Assembly (NCBI RefSeq): GCF_020921035.1
Contig: NC_063154.1
Span: 5,580,001-5,644,000, forward strand
From: Rhodamnia argentea
Taxonomy: Eukaryota > Streptophyta > Magnoliopsida > Myrtales > Myrtaceae
DNA: 64,000 nt
Direction of reading: 5' to 3'
The position numbers were made by a program, and so were the translations under genes. Position 1 is the stretch's first letter. Every line of letters begins with the position of its first letter. The notes below the pieces were generated by a model. The model was not told the origin of the DNA and did not search any database. It worked only from the letters and a program-made list of their open reading frames with translations. Below, piece after piece: positions 22,598 through 33,074 of the stretch.

Positions 22598-24204
22598 GGG
22601 TGATCTCGCTGGAGGTGGTGAATCGGGTGGTTCTTGATTTGCTTGGACTCTGCATGAAAGAGAAGGGAGAGTGGTTGAAGAATCTTGGAAGAAGATGAAG
22701 GAAGGAAGGTGTTAGGGTTAACGCCCATGCATGGGAAAGGGGACAATGCAAAAACTAATTTTTTTTTTTTTTTTTTTCCTGTTTTCCGCATTCAAAAATC
22801 GGCGGAATTCGTATTTTCTAATGGGAGTCCGAGAAATAAGTAGCGGTATCGGCTGCTTAGCCTTAGGATTTTTGAGCAGTTCTCAAAATAAATGTTACTA
22901 TTATTGTTGTATACTCGAAAACCGCTTATCGGTTAAGCTACTCGAAATCTTTTGGAGAATTTCTTTAATTATAACTAAACATGCGAGAAGCGATCATGCG
23001 GGCGCGCGGAAAGAATGAATTCAAGCAACATCGACCGTGGAATCATTATTTGTTTTTGGGTTTTATCTTCTTTAACTAGTACTGATGCACGTAAAAAACA
23101 TGAACTTCATCCTATGCTGGACTATGGAAGTGACAGTAGTGCTGGTATTGCTGGAAGACAACAGAGAGGCGAAAAAAAATAAAAAAAAACCTGCAGGAAG
23201 ACAGCCGGAGTTGCTGCGCCGGCGGTGGTGCTTGCGGGGACGTACTTATCCTAGCTTCAAACCGAGGCCACGGGCTGCCGGACAGTACGGAGGGTAAAGA
23301 GCTGCCGGAGCCACAGTGTGAAGGCGCCAAAGCTGGATCAGGCGAGAGCCTTAATTTATAATTATCCATTCACTGACCCCCTCGCTGGACGAAGTGTATA
23401 TTCTCTTTTCCTTATGTGCGTCGATCATATATTCTCTTCTTTATTGACAGAATTTCCCTTCTCTCCAAAAGATATATTTGCTCAAATAATAGGGCGAAGT
23501 ACAGGCGACAAGTATGGATATTCGGCTGAATGAAATAATGGGGAAATCTTTATTAATTGATCCTTTGCTTCCTTCCGCCGGACAAGAAGGCATATTCGGC
23601 TCTTTAATTTGTTTGCAATGCTCTTAATATTTATATGCAATTTTTTTTTTTTTTTTTTTGGTCGAAAAATGAAAAAAGTGATGGAGGAATTCGCTGTTCG
23701 TGGGAAGACGCTTTTCCGCAATACGACGGCGATCACGAGCAAGAGTCCCCCTGGACCTTGTTGATGGAGGAATTCACTGTTCCCAGTGTTTTTTCAGGGC
23801 TCCTTCTTCGCCTTCACTTGGTGATTTGTCGAAGGCGAAAGCAGAGGCGATGTGCGAGGCGAGGCGAGGCGAGGGGGCGGCGGCGGCGGCGTGGTTCCTC
23901 CACGAGAGAGCAAGGCGTCGTCGCAGGCGTAAATGAGAAGGAAAGAGAAAGAGAGCATCGGAGAAGTCAGAAGAAGAGAGGGAAGGTGGAGGGGTGTTTA
24001 CGGAAGAGAGAAAGTCAGTGAGAGAGATTTCTTAAATATCTGAAATGTGGGCTCCATTAAACACGTGTCGTTCAATCAATGGATATGGGAAAAAATGTGC
24101 TGGCACCCGGCCGGTATCCAATATTTTCTCGTCGAGAGGCCTACTTATGTCTGTACAAGAGGGAATCCATCCCCATCCAGTATCCTAATGGATAATACAC
24201 TAAA
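22598..24204. other. Intergenic DNA upstream of the GLOX-like gene
   Basis: The part next to 22597 should contain the GLOX-like promoter and leader, and has a 20-base T run near 22758-22778. The frame at 23635-24021 starts in another T run and becomes Arg/Gly-rich low complexity (GCGAGGCGAGGCGAGG and GGCGGCGGCGG), so I do not call it a gene. No RNA gene is seen. Confidence 0.5.
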
Positions 24205-24748
24205 GGAAAATCAACAAAAAAAAATTTAACATATGACAATTATGTCAATCCAATCTTAAATTTTTATTTTATCAATTCAGTCATAAACCTTTCATATTTA
24301 TACCAATTCAGTCCATTAATTCAATCCATTTGGCCGGCGATAAACAATTTTTAATAATATTTTAACATTTTATTTTTTCCTTTTATTTTTTTTCTATTTC
24401 CCATTGTGTTAGACAAGAGTCGTCGGAGCTTGCCAGCCACTAGGCAAGCACCCCGAAGCCCTCAGCCAGCGTCATCTACCATGGTCACTTTAGCCCTCGA
24501 TCGACGAGGCCGCCTTCGCCAACGAGGCAGCCGCGACGGCCTTGCCAACCACGGGGTGAAAAAAGACAGAGAGAAAAAAGAAAAATAAATAATTTTATAA
24601 TATTATAAGAATTGTCCACGTCAGCACCGGCCAATCAAATAGACCGAATTGAAACGAATAAATAAGATTTAGAACTGAATTAGCAGAAAAATAACTAAGA
24701 CTGAATTGACACAATTACCCTAAATTAGGGCTTTTTTTATAATTTTCC
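24205..24748. mobile_element. TIR element family A, apparently complete copy
   Basis: The left end GGAAAATCAACAAAAAAAAA and the right end, reverse complement GGAAAATTATAAAAAAAGCC, form imperfect terminal inverted repeats. The next blocks mirror as well: GACAATTATGTCAATCCAAT on the left, and GTAATTGTGTCAATTCAGTC in reverse complement on the right. A GC-rich core (about 24415-24560) lies between AT-rich arms. It is non-coding and non-autonomous, and no certain target-site duplication was found. Confidence 0.6.
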
Positions 24749-25282
24749 TCTACCGTAAGCTATCGAGGGCATAAATTCAAGGGCGTAAATTCCAGTGTCT
24801 AGCAAGTAATCTGCCGAAAGTTAGGATATTCTCCTTCTGAAGTTTTAGTGAATGGAGAGACATCTCTACCGTCTCTTCCTTGCAGATGTCTGCACAATTC
24901 GCTGATTGCGCCAAATCTTTGTCTCCAATTGATGATGTATTGCATCTTAATTTCTCTCAGCAATCTCGCTTTTGTTCTGTTCCGCGGCTTTTTGCATCAA
25001 GCGCGGCACAGTTCGTAATTAAGTCAGTCCTGTAATATCAAGCAGAAAACTTCGGCAGAAATGAAAATCTTACGTCGTTCAACGAGTAAATTGAAGCATT
25101 TTCATATATCAGATAATGTCCATATGACAAGGGCCCCCTTACGTGACAATCCCACCTACACGTGATCTCGCCACTCCACTAGCAGTAAACCCAGGACAGA
25201 TATTTGAAGTTCAGTCGCAACTAATTGGGATGGTAGAGATCGTAACTTGAACCATGCCAAGGCGAAGGATCGTTTCATTGTC

Positions 25283-28200
25283 CTATGATCTTGAAGTGCC
25301 AGCACCCATTGACAAAGTCCTCAATGCGACTTTTACCGCACCAACAGTGCTACGTTGCCTCATTTCAGGGCTCAGTGCATCTCCACCCTGGTTCTCACAA
25401 TCTTCTTCAATCTGAACACCCACGAAATATGCAATCTGTCGAGGACAACGGCAGAAAAGCAGATCGATTTGATGTCAGGAAAGAAACCAATCTGTAGTAC
25501 ATAGGTTAGATGTCACCACCCAACAAGACACCAACAAACTGGAATTTCGATATAAGATTCCAGCTGATGTGCTACAATAAATATATCAGCTTGCTTATGC
25601 GTTATGAATCACAGCAAAATACATTTTCTGAATTGGAACTCTTAGAAAAGATGATAAAAATTGAGTAATGTTGCTAATCACAGTGATGAAGGGGACAAAT
25701 TGTTGTTTCCTAGCTTCCACTTGAATTTCAGAGCAAAGACAATGGTGGCAAAAGAAGAAAGAACATGAAAGCAAAACATATTTTAGCGTGCAAAGTACCA
25801 TTTGGAACATGGGGGAGATATAATACATGGATGATTTCTTCTGCGATAGACCTAAGCACATTCAAATTGCAAGACTATTTTCAGTGCAAAGTAGTAAAAG
25901 AACTAGATGTGACTCATCATACAATGGGTACACCAACTTGATGAGGACTCATAACCGATTTGGACTAATCAGGAAAAAGAGACAACTAAAAGACAGGATT
26001 GAATTCGAGAGCTTCAGTACAAGAATTCAGTTACATAAAACCTAATGTCATGAATAGGTTGATATAGGCATCAGTTAGTCTCCTCTATGGAGGAGCTTCT
26101 TGAATTGCCAAAAAGGGAACTAATATTGTTTTGCTGACAAAGTAATCATTAATCGAACAAAACAACACGAAATGGTTTTTACGTGAACCTGTGAGAATAG
26201 TTTATCAACATCTCTCCTCTCCTCCTGGTCATTAGAAAACATCATAGTTCTCTCCTTATTTGTCTAAGCATAAAAGGCATACAAGAAGACTGACTTCAAA
26301 ACCTCAAGTGTGTTTAACTTCAAAACTTATTTGGGAGGTAGTTACTTTTCTCTCTCTCTGTAAGGAGTCTTCTGAACACAAAATACTCATGAGCATCGCC
26401 CTTCCATTTCTTGAAAGCTTGACAGAAACCAAACTTAAACATCCACGATGCAGAGGAGTTTCAGAAGCTTCTTTACATGATAATACCTTGCCAGAAGCAT
26501 TACGAACGGGTGATATGTGGAGTAGATTCCAGAACGAACTTCCATCCTTCCTGAAGGGAAAGAGAAACTGAGATCATATGTTAAGTTCATTTAGATGAAC
26601 TTATATTGAAAGGATAGACAAGTATCAACCTGTAATTCAAAATACGTACTGTGCATGGTTGTCTGATCTGAATGCATTCCTTCATCTAGTAGAATTATAA
26701 TCCTTTAGCACTAAGCATGACATTGCTTAAAATTCCATAGAGAAAAAGAGAAAAAGGCCGTGCCTTCACACTAGATAGAAACAGACCTGAAATAGAGTTG
26801 ACGAGTCCGTATCCCTCCCATTTAAGAATCTGCAGTTTCGCCCCAACACTTCCTGCTTAGAGTACCCTACAGAGATTAGAAATTGAAAATTCAGACAGAA
26901 GGTCAATCACGTTGAACAAACAGTGCATCTGTTGAAGAATTTAAATCACCTGTCAACTTTAAGAAGGCGTCGCTTGCATAAACAATGGGCATGTCCGGTA
27001 AGTGCACATCAGTTCTGGCAAGCAAGACAAACATGTTGCGGCAAAGACAAAACAAAAGAATCAGTAATGTCGATACAAGAGAAGGCAATAATGAAATTGA
27101 GACAATTAGGTACTTGTAAAAACTCACAATACAAAGCTTTGTTTGATTCTACCAAGAGATATAATTACGGATGAACTGAGAAGACTGGACCCGGGACAAA
27201 AGCATCTTTTCCCGCAAACCAGTCTACCAGTTGATTCACTGTAGTGAGTAAGCACCGACATAATGTGGCTGATAGCAGAAGCGGCCCTTTGCTTCTCCGA
27301 ATCACTCGCCTCACAAGGTTCTTCTGCCTCTACTCCTGTCATAATCACACGCAGTGCATGAAAACTTGCCAGAAGCTGCTAGGAAATTAAGACACAAATA
27401 AATTGAAGCCACAATTTTCTTCAGTGAATATTCAAATCCTGATATGTAGGGAAATACCATCATATGAATCCGTCATGATATCTTTATAAGGAATCGACAC
27501 TAAAGCATTCAAATGGTCAAGATAACCATCTAGAAAGTCCAGATGCTAAAAATAGCACGGTGCACATCATCGCTTGAACACACTTGCATATATAAGCTTC
27601 AATTTCTGATAAACTCAACTGATTCAAATTAGCATACACATAAAATGTTGTTACCGATCAGCAAGGGACAGCAGCCATTGAAAAATAACCACAAATGACT
27701 CCTAAAACCCTTAAGCCCATCCCAGTGTCAACTAACAGAGGAGGCCAAATGAATATTATCTCCAAGGTAACATCACAAACTAGTTGATGTGATGAAACTA
27801 GCAAGGCATATCTGGGTGACTGGAACCAGAACATCACCACCCCGGCCAAAGCACATTGGAGTACTGAACTACAAGAGAACGAATAACGACACTACTAGTA
27901 AATGCGCATAAGAACAATTCAATTCTCAGTAAACACACACCTCTGCTATCTGAATCCAAAACCGAACCAAACGCTGCAACATGACCCAATTCCGCCAGAC
28001 TGTCCGAACACACTTCCCTCCTACAAGAGCCCAACACAACAACCTCCTCACACAAGTTCACTCCATACCTCCCATTAGCAGAGCAGGACCGCCTCCAACG
28101 CCTCAATATCGGCACTTGAACGGCCACGAAATGCGCAACCGTCCCGTCATCCCGATCAAACACGGGACTCAGGTGGAACAGCATCCACAGCGGCGTCCCG

Positions 28201-28505
28201 TCCTTGCGATAGTTGAGAAGATTGATCTGTATTGGTCGCTCTTCGCGTATGGCCTCCCGAATCTCCATCACCGACCGCCGGTTCGTCCCTGGACCCTGGA
28301 AAATCCTCCCGTTGCGGCCGACAACTTCTTCCCTCGAGTAGCCGGACATCTTCAGGAACCCCAGGCTCGCGAAAACGATCGGGTGGCCGCAAGTGCAAGG
28401 GTCGGTGATCGTGAAGTTGTGGGGCAACTCATCGAGCGCCTCGCGCACCAAACGAGAGTAGCGACCATCGAACGATTGCTCTATCAGAGCCAATTGCGAC
28501 TCCAT
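25283..28505 (-). CDS. TLP1 (PLP)-like: PAS/LOV blue-light receptor protein (PLP / TWIN LOV PROTEIN 1 type)
   Basis: Seven exons: 28505-27941, 27335-27128, 27014-26950, 26866-26787, 26685-26630, 26550-26487 and 25435-25283. All joins are GT-AG and in phase, giving 396 aa. The N-terminus (MESQLALIEQSF, REALDELPHNFTITDP) and tail (SPEMRQRSTVGAVKVALR) match the plant PLP family. The first PAS domain (about 25-131) reads GRNGRIFQG with Gly66 where photoactive LOV domains have Cys. The second (about 263-356) is intact: YASDAFLKLTGY, GRNCRFLNG with Cys291, RILNYRKDG, FWNLLHISPVRN, IAYFVGVQ. By family knowledge LOV2 binds flavin and forms a cysteinyl adduct in blue light, and Arabidopsis PLP binds VTC2/VTC5, regulators of ascorbate synthesis. 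The small exons 3-6 (56-80 bp) fragment LOV2 and are easily missed by ORF scans. Confidence 0.94.
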
Positions 28506-28647
28506 CTCAACAGTATATACTCTTCCAACGCTTCTTCAGCTCCTTCTATGCCTTCTTCTGAGCTGTTCGAGCTCAATCCCATGTACGCGTCCTCGGATTG
28601 CTCGAAAAACTCGAAGACCAGCACTCAATTCGAGCGAAATCGGGCGC

Positions 28648-28650
<3 letters not shown>

Positions 28651-28682
<32 letters not shown>
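28651..28682. repeat. (AG)16 microsatellite in the PLP 5' region
   Basis: An uninterrupted AG run lies 146-178 bp upstream of the PLP start codon; on the coding strand it is a CT run. Several gene starts in this window carry such a tract, a common feature of plant leaders and core promoters. Confidence 0.8.
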
Positions 28683-28684
<2 letters not shown>

Positions 28685-29109
28685 AAAAAAGGCACGCAAG
28701 GAAGCAACGATACGAGGCCATTCGCTATCCGAAGTCCATAGATTCCGCAGCGAACCTTCGCGTAAAGGGACAAGACGAGAGGGAAAGAAGCGAGTGATCG
28801 GTAATGCTATCCTATCGCAGCCAAACAGTGGAGGGGGTCTCGCGTCGCTCGCGCGAGCTCGTTCGCGGCTGTGGCGAGCAACGCCGACACATATCGACTT
28901 CACCGAGTGACGACGGCGATTCCAACACGGGGAAAATATCTCGGCGCGAGTTTGTGGTGTCGAGCGAGCGGGATTCGATCGATGATCGAGATCGTGAAAG
29001 CGGAGAGAAGGGAGAAGGAAGAAGAAGACGCGAGAGAGAGAGAACGCGAGTGACAGAGAAACAAGCGAGAGACGAGAGTCACATAAAAAGGAGATTTCGA
29101 TTTTGATTT

Positions 29110-32100
29110 TTCGTTGTTTTCAGTTTGTCAATTCAGGGTGTTAATACCAAAACTGCTTATTATAAATATCACCGTCAACAATATTAAGAAACTATTATAA
29201 GGGTATTTTTTGGAGAAAAATTGAAAATAAAAATTTAAAGTGTCGTTGTTTTCTTACATAAAAAATTTAAAATAAATTTTATTTTAAGTAAAGGCCTAAG
29301 GCGATTATGTCAGTGTAAAAAAATGTCGTGACCTCTTTGACACAGTCAAGAACATTTTCGTCCCTAATTTTTTTTTAATTTTTTCTTTCTTTCTTCTTTT
29401 TCTTTTTTTTTGGCTCCCTATCTCCGGTGGCCAATATCGGGCGATGGCCGACTACCGGATAGGATTGCCCTCGCTCGAGCCCGACAACGTTTGTCGGGCC
29501 CTCGACGACCACAACGAAAAAAAAAAAAAAAAGAACAAAAAAAGAAAAAATCAAAATCAAAATCAAAATAGCAAAGGACGATAATAACCCATTGGTCAAG
29601 CCTTTCTTTAAGAATGACATGTCCACTTTAGGTCCTTTATTTGAAGCAAGGTTCGCTTCAAGTCTTTATATGAAAAAAAAAATTGAAAATACTTCACGTC
29701 TGTACTTGAGAAAACAGCGATACTTAAGGCTTTTATTTGGAAATTTTCGTTTTTAGAGCATGGAATCGAGTTTCCCCCTTTTGGCCCTTCTTTTGTTTCC
29801 CAAAAGAAAGTACCTGTACCCCTTTTAATTCTTTTTTTTGTTTTTAAATATATGTCAGGAGTGAAAACCAGGGGACAAGCTGGATAAGTACCCGGGAAAG
29901 TAGCAGCGAGTGGGAATTGTTTAGTCCAAAGATTGATTGCTACTTTAGCGTCTGTCTCTTTATAGGCTCTTGGTTTTGCCTTCAACGGTCACCGTTACTT
30001 GCTATGACGAGCTTGTCTTTATCAGGATCAGATGAACAAAAAAAAAGAACAAATTTTTGAAGTTGCAATAAACATGCATTCATGTTTTTCATGGTTCGGC
30101 TGTTGAAACACCCTAACCGGGACTCTAACCGGTTAAGTTCGGGCCTTTGAATGTGTCGATAACTCTTATTCGGATCGGTTTATACGCAATCGATAAGATT
30201 CGAAGAGGCGACTACTAGTTTTCGAAGCTGAATCTCCTTTGATTGAAAAGGGATCGTAGTTTTTCGGATTAGATGGACCTCGCTCAAGCTTTGTAGCTAA
30301 GCGTCCTTATCGAGATTTGTCAAAATTGATATTTTTAAGCATGTTTTGCTGGAATGGGCCCGCGCATGCCGTCGCACCATGTCAAGTTTATTATCAACCA
30401 ACTAATCTAGAGATTGAAATTGTATTGGCTTTTCTTTCGGCGATATGATCAAAAGATGTCATGGGGCTAACTTTCATGCAGCAACCCGAATTCACCACCT
30501 ACCTATCTCGTTCGGCTAAAAGCAAAGTCATGGCAACCGCTTTTTTTGCTAGCCAGCTTCCGAGCTCGTGTCGGAACGAAACTCAAAGATATCGAAAATC
30601 TTACCCCTTTATCGAGGCGTATCGTTCCTAACTCCGTACTAATGGTACGTGAATCCTTTGAAGTTACAGCGAGCAGGCTCGCACGCCCAAGTTGGAGAAG
30701 GATCGTGGCGCGATTTTCTCCTGCTAAATCGAGCGTCGGGTCGAAAAATGGGGCCGAAACGTCCATGAATCTTGGACGCGAAGAAGAAGAAGAACCCGAG
30801 ACTCTGATCCCCCTCGCTGACGAAGAGGGTGGGGGGGGGGCCCTTCGAAAGAAGCCGACAACGAACCAACGGGTCCACGAACAGGTGCTACAACATCGCC
30901 ATGCGCGCTTTCGGATACCAAACGAAGCTTATAGTAAAACCGGACCAGAAAGAACCTTCACCGGAAGAGGACTCGCTTCCACCACCAGCCACTCCTTAAG
31001 CTTTATCTCTACCCCCGAGTTTCGACCCAATCATTGGACCCGGTGGGAGAAAATATGGGACGTGTCCGTGTTTTGTTGGTTTGCTCCGCGGAAGAATGAA
31101 TTTCATTTGAAAAAGCAAGTTTAAACAAATCGTTTTGGAAAAGAGAATTTGATTTTTTCCGTGTTAGGTCATTCTTTACGGTTAATTTTTTATTTCATTT
31201 TTATTCTTGGAGAATTTCGGGACGCCCGTTCGAAGGGGGCAAAAAAAAAGGGACTCGAAACGTGGCCTCGGAGACCCCGGTTTGCATGCCTGTCCAAGTC
31301 CAAGCTACGGGGTCTGGAGTTCGAGTTGCACATGACCTTAGTTCGGGAGCCCTCGGTTCCGAGTGTTTCGACCAAGCACCTTGATGTGGCCTTGCGCGGC
31401 TGCGCCGATGGAGATCATATTTCCAAAAGTATAGCCGTGGCAAATCGCACAGGATAGATGCCCACTTTTCTAACGCCTCTCTATCGAGCATGCTGTACGA
31501 AGAATAATAACACGTGAATTGGGAGATAAAACGAGTGACGACAGCACGTTCGGGTCAAAACACGAAAAACAACTTATAAATTTCATTTGCCACGTCGGAT
31601 TGCGTTGGCTGCTAAAGGACATGATTAAGTATGCGACATTTTAGTTCGGGGCGCGTGCCGTCGGCGAGCGCCGGGACGTGGGGTGGGGGACCCACGGCGG
31701 AGAAAAGGCGGAGCGAGGTCCATCGGGGTGAAAAGCTTTTCACGGCTTTTTTTTTTTTTTCGGGTGGAAAGCGACGAGACGCAGGGGCCGACGGTGGGAA
31801 CTGCCGCAAGCAACAAATCAACATTTTAAAAAAATGAAAATGAAAATAGAAAATGAATCCCCCAAAGTGACAAACAAATGCGACGTCAGTGCTTATCCAC
31901 ACACGTCACCCCCTCTCGGCCTCCCGCTTCATATCTCCCCCTTGGCCACGCGGCATCTTGGACAGACACCGCCGGTGCCGGCGCACAGTATCTTTGAACC
32001 AAAGATACGTCGTCGATAAGTCAGTTCAAAGACACTGCGCGAAGCAAAGATCGACGACGCAGGAGTCAAAGCTCCTACGATTCAACTCGGGCGTGGAATG

Positions 32101-32796
32101 CTATTAAACGATCTCACCTGGCGATAATCATCCGAAGACAACAAGGAGTCTACCTTCCCTACCATCACCTCCTAAGTCGGAAAAAAATATTTTTCTTTCA
32201 TTCATCCTGAAAAATACCTCCAAATTTTATATTCCAGAGTTCAAGACGAAACAGTTTAAAGACCTTACTAAGGTTCAAATCGCCTTAAATTTGTATCATG
32301 GAACGAGATGTTTATTCCAATCATGCATAATGAGTGCAAATGGCTAAATATTCTTTAAAAAGCACCACCATCTAAACTTGTATTTTAATTACTGGCCGAG
32401 TTTTTTTTTTTTCCTTTTTTCTCGTGAGAAAGATATCAATTTTAACTCTTATCTCAATTTCGATCCAAACTTTTTTTGGCATTGTAAAATGCACTAACTT
32501 TCGACGGGTACTCAAATTTTATTTCATCAAGTTTTTGTCGAATGATGCCTGCTACTGCTATACATCGTCATTCAACGTGTGCTCGACGACCCATGGCTGT
32601 ATTGAAATGGAGGGACCGCATGCAATTCGAGAGGTTTCCCTATTTTCGGATGCTTCTTTTTCTTTTTTTTTTTTTTTGGGGGGTCGAATACCGATCGCCA
32701 ATTCAAGATTCTAACTTTTCTCGATTTTTGAACATGCACGGATTCAGTCAATCGCTCGTCCATTTCTCGTCCATTTCTCGTTTATCTTTGTGCAGG
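29110..32796. other. Intergenic DNA with decayed repeats
   Basis: No gene is supported. The block 29330-29700 (T-run, GC-rich CTCGAGCCCGACAACG core, A-run) has the texture of the family-A elements but lacks clear ends. The frame at 30546-31124 (192 aa) and its antisense partner at 30503-30766 carry no domain I know and sit in two competing frames. A G-run lies at 30831-30840, and A/T homopolymers occur throughout. Confidence 0.5.
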
Positions 32797-33066
32797 TAGA
32801 CATGGCCACGAGCTGTAAACCGTCGGTTCCGGTTCATGAACCCGCGGTTCGAGTTTGTGGCCATGCTTGAATCGGAACAGGAAGGGCAATCCTAGTTCCG
32901 GTTCGGAACCGCCGATTTCGGTCCGGTTCCAAATTTTTTTAAATCGTAATCGGCCGGTGAGAGACCAGGCGGGTTTCGATTCGGAATCGGCGATCCCGGT
33001 CAAAGGGCCGGTTCCTCGTTATTCCACGGACTGTTTTGGGCCAAAATCGGCCCTTGGCCATGTCTA
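32797..33066. mobile_element. Non-autonomous hAT element (MITE), 270 bp
   Basis: The ends are TAGACATGGCCACGAGC and, in reverse complement, TAGACATGGCCAAGGGCC, so the first 12 bp form a perfect terminal inverted repeat. Flanking 8-mers TGTGCAGG (32789-32796) and TGTGCGAG (33067-33074) agree at six of eight positions, consistent with an aged hAT target duplication. The interior is rich in GGTTCCGGTTC and GGTTCGGAACCG motifs like those in the 2.9-kb hAT element at 9286, but has no coding frame. Confidence 0.75.
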
Positions 33067-33074
33067 TGTGCGAG

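Noticed and set aside
21890-22603. 237-aa open frame antisense to the GLOX-like gene (also 21365-21754 and 21948-22751 frames)
   Set aside because: They mirror a strongly conserved GC-rich coding exon on the minus strand; composition explains the lack of stops, and none has a domain.
23635-24021. 128-aa frame starting in a poly-T tract
   Set aside because: Begins with a Phe homopolymer and ends in Arg-rich simple repeat; no ATG in good context.
25595-25861. Minus-strand frame containing EIQVEARKQQ, at first taken as the last PLP exon
   Set aside because: The true last exon, with IAYFVGVQ and the conserved PEMRQ...GAVKVAL tail, lies at 25283-25435 and fits phase; the QVEA match is chance.
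30503-31124. 192-aa plus frame and overlapping 87-aa minus frame
   Set aside because: No family resemblance, low-complexity Glu run and G-run inside; no supporting exons or neighbours.
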